Notes: generated from the sequence alone by a model not told the origin. Numbered from the stretch's first letter, positions 1 to 5,374 are shown. The stretch: 6,697 nucleotides of DNA from SAR116 cluster bacterium (GCA_002691725.1 NZIT01000117.1:1-6697), one strand, 5' to 3'. Program-made: numbers and translations.

Positions 1-17
1 GTGCCATGTTCCATCAT
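1..17 (-). CDS. 5' end of the next gene in the proteorhodopsin-carotenoid operon (partial)
   Basis: Just past the crtI stop, the minus strand shows AGAGG at 29-25, then seven bases, then ATG at 17-15, immediately followed by a second ATG. The readable peptide is Met-Met-Glu-His-Gly before the window ends. The ribosome binding site is well placed and the gap to crtI is only 19 bases, so co-transcription with crtI is likely. Five residues are too few to identify the product. From known proteorhodopsin-carotenoid clusters, phytoene synthase (crtB), lycopene cyclase (crtY) or the 15,15'-dioxygenase (blh) would be expected here; this is inference only. Confidence 0.5.
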
Positions 18-36
18 TAGCTAGCCTCTATCAAGA

Positions 37-1530
37 CTATACGGCGCTTTCATCCCGAATAACAAGGTTCTCAACCACTTTGGCTGAACAGAGAACCCCC
101 GGCATTCCTGCCCCTGGATGCGCGCCTGCCGCCGAAAAATACAGATTACCAACGCGGCGATCCCGATTATGATAGCGAAACCATGCCGATTGCGTAAATA
201 CCGGTGCTATTGAAAAGCCAGCGCCATGCATAGATCGGTAATCTGTCTTAAAATCATCAGGGGTCATCCAGAAATCTGAGGTGATAGACGCTTTCAGACC
301 GGGCATAATAGTTCGGTCGAGAGCAGCAACGATCCGATCACGCAAGGCTTGTCCTTCTTCGTTCCAATCCTGTCCCCCCATAGTATTAGGCACTGGGCAT
401 AAGACATAAAAACTATCCATGCCTGCGGGGGCAAAACTGGCATCGGTTGCTGTTGGTCGATGCAGATAAAGTGAAAAATCTTCAGCTAGAATCTTTTTAT
501 TGAAGATATCATGCAACAAGGATTGATAGCGCTCTCCCATCCAGATAGTATGATGCGCAACATTAGGATAGGTGCGTTTTGTGCCAAAATATAACACAAA
601 CAGCCCCATCGAATAGCGGGTCATGGAATCAGGGATAATTTTGCCTTTGGCGCCAGCTGCTTTATCAATCATCTGTCGATATACGGTTGGCGGATCAGCG
701 TTGCAAATCACCCGATCAGCTTCAATGACCTCACCATCCGTAGTAGTCACGCTTTCGGCTAATCGCTTATCAATATTGATCCGCTCAATATCGGTATTGA
801 GCCGAATATTGATGCCGTGGCGTTGCATAAGGCCGTGCAAGGCATTAACGACAGCACCAGTTCCACCCATCGCAAAATGCACCCCCCATTCACGTTCCAG
901 AAAATGGATCAGCGCATAGATAGAGGTTGTGTTAAAAGGATTGCCGCCAACCAGCAATGGATGAATAGAAAACGCCTGCCGCATCAAATCATGCTTCATA
1001 TAGCGATTAACCAATTGCGATACGGTCAGATGGCTTTTCAGCCGCACGAGTGACGGGATTTGCGCTAGCATATTTGTGAGCCGGTCAAATGGCTGATCAG
1101 CCAGACGCCGAAAGCCGACATCAAAAATCTGCTCAGACGCGACCAGAAGTTTGCGATAGCCTTCGCCATCATCATCAGAAAACCGCTTAATCTCAGTGAT
1201 CGTATCCTCGACAGTGGCGCGATAGTCAAATTGCTCACCTTTGCTATCAAAATAAAACCGATACCAGGGATCAAGCGGCACAAAGGTGATATGATCTGAA
1301 CGCTTCTCACCAAATAGCTCAAAGAGTTCATCAAACAAAAACGGCGCGGTGATCACTGTCGGCCCAGCATCATGGCGAAATCCATCACGCTCAAAGACCC
1401 GCGCCCGACCACCAATCTGATCAAGCCGTTCGATTAGCGTCACATCGTCACCACGCGCACGCATCCTGAGGGCGGCGGCGATACCACCTAACCCGCTGCC
1501 GATAACGATTGTTCTCTTTGCCATTGGCAT
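37..1530 (-). CDS. crtI: Phytoene (carotene) desaturase, CrtI type
   Basis: FAD-dependent desaturase that introduces double bases of unsaturation, i.e. new double bonds, into phytoene to give lycopene or a less desaturated product, acting at the membrane. The 497-residue length is normal for CrtI. The N-terminal dinucleotide-binding fold has G11-S-G13-L-G15-G16, an acidic E34 at the end of the second strand, then GGRAR at 40-44 and DAGPTVIT at 54-61, a typical CrtI block. The C-terminal family signature GAHPGAGMPGV lies at 469-479. ATG at 1530 is preferred, with AGG about 13 bases upstream; ATG at 1524 is possible and would lose only two residues. The gene follows the prenyl synthase by 25 bases, so the two are probably co-transcribed behind proteorhodopsin. 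Lycopene would be needed to reach beta-carotene and retinal, but the number of desaturation steps cannot be read from the sequence. Confidence 0.93.
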   Translation of the reverse strand: MPMAKRTIVIGSGLGGIAAALRMRARGDDVTLIERLDQIGGRARVFERDGFRHDAGPTVITAPFLFDELFELFGEKRSDHITFVPLDPWYRFYFDSKGEQFDYRATVEDTITEIKRFSDDDGEGYRKLLVASEQIFDVGFRRLADQPFDRLTNMLAQIPSLVRLKSHLTVSQLVNRYMKHDLMRQAFSIHPLLVGGNPFNTTSIYALIHFLEREWGVHFAMGGTGAVVNALHGLMQRHGINIRLNTDIERINIDKRLAESVTTTDGEVIEADRVICNADPPTVYRQMIDKAAGAKGKIIPDSMTRYSMGLFVLYFGTKRTYPNVAHHTIWMGERYQSLLHDIFNKKILAEDFSLYLHRPTATDASFAPAGMDSFYVLCPVPNTMGGQDWNEEGQALRDRIVAALDRTIMPGLKASITSDFWMTPDDFKTDYRSMHGAGFSIAPVFTQSAWFRYHNRDRRVGNLYFSAAGAHPGAGMPGVLCSAKVVENLVIRDESAV

Positions 1531-1555
1531 GGAAATATTTATGCCTATCTCAACA

Positions 1556-2569
1556 TTAATGTGTTAGCGCTTTAATTCTGACAGAATAGATAAGCTTTTG
1601 GATAGGAGCAATAACCTGACGCATAAACTCTGGCATATTATGATAATGTTTATCAGCATCAGCCAGCATATCTTCCATCATCTGCACGGTTTTGCTAATC
1701 GCATCTGATGCCATAATCGCATCCAGCCAATGAGTCAGATCACTCGATTTGCCGTCATTTAGCCAAGTATTAAAACGGGCTTTTTCACGGAGAGATAAGT
1801 TTTCTCTAAACAGCACAATAACCGCATTGGGCGACCGTCTAAGGAGATCAGCGGCACTGGTTTCGGCCCCATCGGCACCCGCAAAGTTGAGCAAGTCATT
1901 AGCCACTTGATAGACCGAACCAATAGCCTGAAAATATTTCCGAGAAGATGGAATAATCTCTTTTTTATCGCCCATAATGGCAATGCCTTCAATCGGCGCA
2001 ATGAACAGCGGCGCCGTCTTACCCAAAATAATATCTTGATATTCCTGACGGCTAGGATAAGCGTTCTTCTCAAACTCTTTTGCCTGACCGCTAGTAGTCG
2101 TCATCATATGCTCGCATAGAATATGCACTAATTGTGGACGGCCAGACTTATCTGCGGCCTTTGCCGCTAATTCGAATGACAGCCCGATCAGCCAGTCACC
2201 TAATGCCAGCGCCACATCGCGGCCAAATTTGAACCAGACGCTAGGCCGGTTACGGCGCATCTGATCGCCATCAGAAATATCGTCATGGACGAGAGAGGCA
2301 TTATGCATGACCTCAATAGCGGCAGCCCAATACAGCGCCGCATCAGCATGACAGGATATATGTTGGTGGGCGGACATAGCCAATTTAGCGCGTAGCATTT
2401 TTCCACTATCGTGAAAATGATGCTGAGCTGCTTGCCCCAGAATATCGTTAGATTTTGGTAGATGCGATTTAATCAGTTTGAAGACGGTAACTTCGATACG
2501 GGATAGATCGCCAGCAGAATGAGGCTTTAGGTCATGAGTGCTTGTCTGTTTGCTAATTACATCATCCAT
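1556..2569 (-). CDS. Prenyl diphosphate synthase homologue in the crtE position, with degenerate second Asp-rich motif
   Basis: All-alpha trans-prenyltransferase fold, 337 residues. Conserved elements appear in the usual order: S-G-K57-M-L-R60 (allylic diphosphate and IPP binding), the first aspartate-rich motif H95-D96-D97-I-S-D100 followed by R105-R106, G161-Q162, and G183-K184-T185-A186. The DDxxD spacing of the first motif and the following block through LGDWL resemble long-chain (IspB-like) synthases more than the DDxxxxD bacterial type II GGPP synthases. The second aspartate-rich motif, normally DDxxD, reads N224-D225-L-L-N228, and the usual Gly-Lys about 17 residues later is replaced by RRSPN at 244-248. 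The position between proteorhodopsin and crtI argues for a role in supplying GGPP (CrtE function). The altered residues leave open weak activity, altered product length, or a non-catalytic partner subunit. The start is supported by AGGAG at 2583-2579, nine bases before the ATG. The N-terminal 20 or so residues are poorly conserved in character. Confidence 0.82.
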   Translation of the reverse strand: MDDVISKQTSTHDLKPHSAGDLSRIEVTVFKLIKSHLPKSNDILGQAAQHHFHDSGKMLRAKLAMSAHQHISCHADAALYWAAAIEVMHNASLVHDDISDGDQMRRNRPSVWFKFGRDVALALGDWLIGLSFELAAKAADKSGRPQLVHILCEHMMTTTSGQAKEFEKNAYPSRQEYQDIILGKTAPLFIAPIEGIAIMGDKKEIIPSSRKYFQAIGSVYQVANDLLNFAGADGAETSAADLLRRSPNAVIVLFRENLSLREKARFNTWLNDGKSSDLTHWLDAIMASDAISKTVQMMEDMLADADKHYHNMPEFMRQVIAPIQKLIYSVRIKALTH

Positions 2570-2578
2570 GACTCACCA

Positions 2579-2583
2579 CTCCT
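2579..2583 (-). promoter_or_regulatory. Ribosome binding site of the prenyl synthase gene
   Basis: AGGAG on the minus strand, nine bases before the ATG at 2569. It is a strong site, so this gene can be translated independently of proteorhodopsin, whose stop lies 134 bases upstream. Confidence 0.7.
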
Positions 2584-2588
2584 ATTCA

Positions 2589-2632
2589 ATTACTTGCACA
2601 TTACTTGGGTATTACTTGATTATTACTTGGGT
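2589..2632. repeat. Four 11-bp tandem repeats with ATTACTTG core
   Basis: The 8-base word ATTACTTG (CAAGTAAT on the coding strand of the operon) begins at 2589, 2600, 2611 and 2622, exactly 11 bases apart. The three bases following each copy vary (CAC, GGT, ATT, GGT). A weak fifth position at 2633 keeps only the initial ATT and the final G. The array sits between the hairpin downstream of proteorhodopsin and the prenyl synthase ribosome binding site. Spacing close to one helical turn would place the copies on one face of the DNA, as in arrays of regulator sites. Replication slippage of a neutral spacer is the alternative. Confidence 0.85.
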
Positions 2633-2643
2633 ATTTAAGGGAC

Positions 2644-2688
2644 GGGTCGGACAGCCCTATATAAGGGGGGGGAAGGGCTGTCCGGCCC
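2644..2688 (-). terminator. Strong hairpin after proteorhodopsin, possible terminator or attenuator
   Basis: An inverted repeat pairs 2644-2658 with 2674-2688. It has 11 continuous base pairs (CGGACAGCCCT with its complement), one imperfect pair, then three more G-C pairs, enclosing a 15-base loop. The stem begins 15 bases after the proteorhodopsin stop codon. In the transcript the loop carries eight consecutive C residues. No run of U follows on the minus strand (the bases after it read GTCCCTTAAATACCC), so a textbook intrinsic terminator is not supported. Partial termination, or a 3'-end stabilising and processing structure that favours rhodopsin mRNA over the downstream crt genes, fits better. 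The plus strand also lacks a T tract after the stem. Confidence 0.6.
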
Positions 2689-2703
2689 AGCGATGCTTAT
2701 AAC

Positions 2704-3504
2704 TTAGGCTTTGTCAGACTCAGTTGTTGCAACGCTCCAGATGATTACACCAAACGCAATCTTGTTGAGCACGTCAGCAAGGTTGTAAATAATGTTTAGT
2801 GAATCGAAATCTGGTGTATCGCTGACCATGTAGCCGAAGAAATATCCTAATGGATAAATCGCCCAGCCGATGGTAACAATCCACCGCATTGTTGAGAAAG
2901 CAGATTGCACAGACTCGGGTGCTTTTTCAGCACTCAGCTGTCCTGCTTCACCAGCAAAGATTTCATAAAGAATATAGGCCCACCCGAGCATACCAATAAC
3001 GAAACCGATCGTAATGGTGGCATCACCAAAGATACGAGCGTTTTCATCAGTAAAGCTAGATTCACCGATATATCCACCGATTAGCATGACTAGTGTACCA
3101 ATCATCAAACGCCAGAAGATGCCAGAAGACACTTTCGTAATCGCGCTGAGGATGAGGTAGAACTCAATCATCAGAAGTGGCACAGTAATCAACCAGTCAA
3201 TATAACGATATACTGTTGGTGTTGTTCCAGTCAGAACCCACACATCACGCATATAGAAATAGTGAACAGCAGCAACCATGGTAACCATACCAGATACGAC
3301 TAGTGAAGTTTTCCACTTGGCAGATACACGGCTAATTTCAAGCCAGAAGAAAGCAGTAGCTGCAATCAATGCCATTGAAATTAACCAAAAAGAAATACCA
3401 ACGTAATCATCAGATTTTAGATTTACGTCAGCAAAAGCCGGCATAGCAGAAATCAGTGAAACTGGTACTGCTGCTACCAATGCATTTTTCAACGTCTTAA
3501 ACAT
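2704..3504 (-). CDS. Proteorhodopsin, green-absorbing light-driven proton pump
   Basis: Seven-helix retinal protein of 266 residues that exports protons on illumination. Residues 1-25 form a signal peptide ending in AFA before D26. Helices lie at roughly 34-57, 65-86, 98-121, 127-147, 160-183, 204-227 and 236-259. In the numbering of the classical green proteorhodopsin, H81 matches His75, R100 matches Arg94, D103 the proton acceptor Asp97, T107 Thr101, L111 the tuning residue Leu105, E114 the proton donor Glu108, D244 Asp227, and K248 the retinal Schiff-base Lys231. The D-T-E set marks a proton rather than sodium or chloride pump, and Leu at the tuning site predicts green absorption. The helix G block YNLADVLNKIAFG and the C-terminal tail closely resemble gammaproteobacterial proteorhodopsins, which is compatible with the known horizontal spread of the family. 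ATG at 3504 is chosen because GAGGAG lies seven bases upstream; an in-frame TTG at 3519 falls inside that site. Confidence 0.98.
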   Translation of the reverse strand: MFKTLKNALVAAVPVSLISAMPAFADVNLKSDDYVGISFWLISMALIAATAFFWLEISRVSAKWKTSLVVSGMVTMVAAVHYFYMRDVWVLTGTTPTVYRYIDWLITVPLLMIEFYLILSAITKVSSGIFWRLMIGTLVMLIGGYIGESSFTDENARIFGDATITIGFVIGMLGWAYILYEIFAGEAGQLSAEKAPESVQSAFSTMRWIVTIGWAIYPLGYFFGYMVSDTPDFDSLNIIYNLADVLNKIAFGVIIWSVATTESDKA

Positions 3505-3511
3505 ATTATAA

Positions 3512-3517
3512 CTCCTC
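3512..3517 (-). promoter_or_regulatory. Ribosome binding site that fixes the proteorhodopsin start
   Basis: GAGGAG on the minus strand, seven bases before the ATG at 3504. It rules out the longer reading from TTG at 3519, whose codon overlaps this site. The site overlaps one arm of the palindrome CTCAATATTGAG at 3515-3526. Confidence 0.85.
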
Positions 3518-3526
3518 AATATTGAG
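3515..3526. repeat. Perfect 12-bp palindrome overlapping the proteorhodopsin ribosome binding site
   Basis: CTCAATATTGAG equals its own reverse complement. Its last three bases on the minus strand are the first three of the GAGGAG ribosome binding site. It could be a protein site, could reduce ribosome access by RNA pairing between transcripts, or could be chance in AT-rich DNA. Confidence 0.55.
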
Positions 3527-3544
3527 ATTTATCACGACGTAATA

Positions 3545-3563
3545 TGCGATGCTAAGCATCACA
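3545..3563. repeat. 19-bp imperfect inverted repeat in the proteorhodopsin leader or promoter
   Basis: The core GATGCT-A-AGCATC (3548-3560) is a perfect 6+1+6 inverted repeat. One mismatch further out on each side it continues with TG and CA. It lies 41-59 bases upstream of the proteorhodopsin ATG, near where transcription would begin if the candidate promoter at 3567-3594 is right. It is therefore a candidate operator or 5' mRNA hairpin. Confidence 0.5.
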
Positions 3564-3566
3564 TAC

Positions 3567-3594
3567 TAAATAAATTTAAAACACACTAAGGCAA
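3567..3594 (-). promoter_or_regulatory. Candidate sigma70-type promoter for proteorhodopsin
   Basis: On the minus strand TTGCCT (3594-3589) matches four of six consensus -35 bases. It is followed after 16 bases by TATTTA (3572-3567), a weak -10 match. It would give a leader of roughly 55 bases. The region is so AT-rich that chance matches are common, so this is only a candidate. Confidence 0.25.
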
Positions 3595-3619
3595 TGTTTT
3601 TACTCTATATATATTAGAG

Positions 3620-3650
3620 AATATTAATTAAGTGCTTGATAATTAATATT
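3620..3650. repeat. Perfect 11-bp inverted repeat with 9-base spacer
   Basis: AATATTAATTA (3620-3630) is matched exactly by TAATTAATATT (3640-3650) around a nine-base centre. The centre-to-centre distance of the arms is 20 bases, about two helical turns, the geometry expected of a dimeric regulator site. The arms are entirely A/T, so information content is low. Confidence 0.6.
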
Positions 3651-3702
3651 AAAAAATATTAAAAAATTGCCTATTTTTTGCCATAATTGCGGATAATTGC
3701 CG
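3645..3702. repeat. 10-bp-phased A-tract and AATTGC repeat block
   Basis: AATATTAAAA occurs in tandem at 3645 and 3655, and AATTGC begins at 3665, 3685 and 3695. Between them TTTTTTGCC at 3674-3682 gives a further TTGCC. Thus AAT begins at every tenth base except at 3675, and six-base A runs lie at 3651 and 3661. Helically phased A-tracts bend DNA; the AATTGC words may be repeated protein sites. Confidence 0.6.
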
Positions 3703-3752
3703 GAAACATGAATATCTTTATGTAAAATATATGTTAATTTTGTTTAATTACA

Positions 3753-3758
3753 TATAAT
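3753..3758 (+). promoter_or_regulatory. Candidate -10 element for the small membrane protein and flavoenzyme genes
   Basis: TATAAT is a perfect -10 consensus 44 bases before the ATG at 3803. No convincing -35 hexamer lies 16-18 bases upstream, so an activator or a nearby bound protein may be required, or the match may be fortuitous in AT-rich DNA. Confidence 0.35.
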
Positions 3759-3802
3759 GCTTATGTTTTAATACTTTAAGATTTAATCAAAGGTTCAACA
3801 TT

Positions 3803-4009
3803 ATGATGAATACAGTTTTTTTAGGCGGCTTTGGCTTATTGTTGTTAATTGGCGCTATGGTGCTTGCCTTTATTCAGATGGAAAAGACCAATTTAGCTAA
3901 CGGCACCAAACGTCTCATCCATCTAGCCATGGCGCTTTTCATGATCACTATCACGGTAATCATCGTTAACTGGCATAAAACGGTATGGATGGCGCAATTT
4001 GACCTATGA
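3803..4009 (+). CDS. Small two-helix membrane protein of unknown function
   Basis: I do not recognise this 68-residue protein. It has two hydrophobic segments, about residues 4-24 and 38-56, joined by a short polar loop (25-37) carrying K28, K36 and R37. By the positive-inside rule the loop should be cytoplasmic and both ends periplasmic. A short tail rich in Trp (W57, W62) follows. The start at 3803 is supported by AAAGG at 3789-3793, nine bases upstream; the second ATG at 3806 is less well spaced. The last 11 bases overlap the start of the flavoenzyme gene, which suggests translational coupling and possibly a membrane partner role for it. The gene is read divergently from proteorhodopsin. 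Length, hydrophobicity pattern and ribosome binding site make a real gene likely, but no function can be assigned. Confidence 0.72.
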   Translation: MMNTVFLGGFGLLLLIGAMVLAFIQMEKTNLANGTKRLIHLAMALFMITITVIIVNWHKTVWMAQFDL

Positions 4010-5348
4010 TACGGATATCATCATCATAGGTGCTGGCGTTGCCGGATTAAGCGCCAGCAAGATTTTATCAGAGCATAATATCCCTCACAAAGTATTTGAA
4101 GCCTCGCATCGAATTGGCGGCAGGGCTTATAGCGAAGCTTTTAAGGATGGCAGTTGGTTTGATTTAGGCTGCTCATACCTGCATGAAGGCGCGACTAACC
4201 CGATCACAAACATCGCGCATGGCTTGGATATTGCTTTGGGTGATGGTGATCAGTTTGCCTTTGATAAATGGCAATTTGGTGCTGGCATAGCATCACAAGA
4301 CGCTGATTTCCGCCGCCGCTTTTTTGATTTCTTTGAGCAATGCCAAGCAGCGATGGAAGCGCAATCCATTGCCCCTAATAGCCCTGATAGGGATGATAGC
4401 CCGGATAGTGATGATAGTGATGACATGGCTGAATACATAGATTGGGACAGCCCCTTTGCCCCTGTATTTAATCATTGCATGGCAGGATTATGTGCCGCTG
4501 ATATTGCTGGCTTATCGGTGAGGGACTATCTCAATGCTGGCAGTGGCCTTGATTATGCTGTTGCTGATGGTCTTGGCAATCTGATCTTGAGATGGGCGGC
4601 AGATGTAAATGTTGAAAAAAACTGCGCCGTCCAGGCGATTGACTGGGCCGCAAATCATGTTTCTGTCACAACAAATAAAGGCACTTGCACGGCCAAAAAG
4701 GTTCTCATCACGGTATCAACAAATATTTTGTTATCGGGCATGATCCGTTTTACCCCTGAGTTACCTGACCCCATGATGAGCGCTATAACCGCCTTGCCTT
4801 GTGGAGTGCTAAACAAGATTGGCATATCATTTGCGCCTGCCACATTCTCTGATGATATGGCTGGCTGGCATGTGGCCTGCCCCCATAATGATGCGGCTAA
4901 TAATATGGCGGAGGATGACGGGTTTGTTGGCTCGGTTGACATTAATATATACCCAAGAGGAAAGCTAAGCTCCGGGGGCGGTAATACACATCAGCAGGCG
5001 GTGGTCTTTGCTGGTGGCAGTCATGGTGAATATCTCGAAAAACAAGGGACAGCCGCACTCATTGATTATGCCCATCAAACCATGACGCATCTCTTTGGTC
5101 ATGACATTATGGGTAATAAGGATAGTATCATCACGACCGCATGGGCGAGTGATCCATGGGCGCTGGGGGCATATTCTTATGCAAGCTCAGGTGCTTCCAC
5201 CATGCGCCAGACCTTAATGGAAGCGGTTGAGGACACCTTATTTTTCGCTGGTGAGGCGGCCAGCATTTCCCATTATGGCACCTGCCACGGCGCCTTTATA
5301 TCAGGCAGAGATGCCGCCAGCCGCATGATGAGTGCCAAGCGTGGCTGA
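3999..5348 (+). CDS. FAD-dependent amine-oxidase-family oxidoreductase
   Basis: Flavoprotein of 449 residues in the monoamine/polyamine oxidase superfamily, which also contains the CrtI-type desaturases. The N-terminal FAD-binding fold shows G11-A-G13-V-A-G16, E34 at the second strand end, and GGRA at 40-43. The C-terminal FAD motif is FAGEA (416-420) followed by GTCHGAFISG (427-436), and the block W382-A-S-D385-P-W...G390-A-Y-S-Y (382-394) is typical of amine oxidases. The substrate is not evident; amines or polyamines are the usual choice. No signal peptide is seen. Only TTG at 3999 gives a start that keeps the whole FAD motif: the in-frame stop at 3957-3959 and the absence of ATG or GTG between leave no alternative, and GGATGG at 3987-3992 can serve as ribosome binding site. 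The gene overlaps the small membrane protein gene by 11 bases. Residues 128-142 form a repeat-encoded acidic insert. Confidence 0.88.
   Translation: MTYDTDIIIIGAGVAGLSASKILSEHNIPHKVFEASHRIGGRAYSEAFKDGSWFDLGCSYLHEGATNPITNIAHGLDIALGDGDQFAFDKWQFGAGIASQDADFRRRFFDFFEQCQAAMEAQSIAPNSPDRDDSPDSDDSDDMAEYIDWDSPFAPVFNHCMAGLCAADIAGLSVRDYLNAGSGLDYAVADGLGNLILRWAADVNVEKNCAVQAIDWAANHVSVTTNKGTCTAKKVLITVSTNILLSGMIRFTPELPDPMMSAITALPCGVLNKIGISFAPATFSDDMAGWHVACPHNDAANNMAEDDGFVGSVDINIYPRGKLSSGGGNTHQQAVVFAGGSHGEYLEKQGTAALIDYAHQTMTHLFGHDIMGNKDSIITTAWASDPWALGAYSYASSGASTMRQTLMEAVEDTLFFAGEAASISHYGTCHGAFISGRDAASRMMSAKRG
4377..4421 (+). repeat. Five 9-bp tandem repeats encoding an acidic Asp-Ser linker
   Basis: Units begin at 4377, 4386, 4395, 4404 and 4413, each starting (A/G)ATAG and followed by four variable bases. 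They encode tripeptide units of the form Asp-Ser-Pro or Asp-Ser-Asp near residues 127-142 of the flavoenzyme. The unit length is a multiple of three, so copy-number change would not break the reading frame. Confidence 0.8.
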
Positions 5349-5374
5349 ACCTGATCACCTGCTGAACCTGATCA
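5344..5374 (+). repeat. 14-bp direct repeat at the flavoenzyme stop codon
   Basis: GCTGAACCTGATCA occurs at 5344-5357 and again at 5361-5374, a 17-bp period. The first copy contains the TGA stop of the flavoenzyme gene. The second copy with the following bases can form a weak five-pair stem (GCTGA at 5361-5365 with TCAGC at 5372-5376). No T tract follows, so a terminator for the convergent gene pair is not established. Confidence 0.6.

Larger units (their letters stand above)
3505..3802. other. AT-rich divergent intergenic region between proteorhodopsin and the small membrane protein gene
   Basis: These 298 bases separate two divergently read genes and must hold the promoters for both. No credible gene is visible on either strand. 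From the proteorhodopsin side it contains a ribosome binding site with an overlapping palindrome, a 19-bp inverted repeat, a weak promoter candidate, a perfect 11-bp inverted repeat (3620-3650), a block with 10-bp phasing (3645-3702), and a consensus -10 hexamer for the plus strand at 3753. Confidence 0.8.

Noticed and set aside
623..919. Plus-strand reading frames opposite crtI
   Set aside because: They lie antisense to a well-supported desaturase and the peptides show no recognisable motif, so they are frame shadows.
1524..1530. Shorter crtI start at the second ATG (1524)
   Set aside because: It is possible but gains nothing: it removes only two residues and has no better ribosome binding site.
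2589..2632. Replication-origin iterons or a CRISPR array
   Set aside because: The units are only 11 bp, no replication initiator gene is nearby, and there are no spacers of CRISPR length.
3505..3519. Longer proteorhodopsin start at TTG 3519
   Set aside because: The TTG lies within the GAGGAG ribosome binding site that serves the ATG at 3504, and the shorter form begins with a clean signal peptide.
4250..4475. Minus-strand frames opposite the flavoenzyme repeat region
   Set aside because: The Ser-Leu-rich peptides arise from the 9-bp repeat read on the other strand; no independent support.
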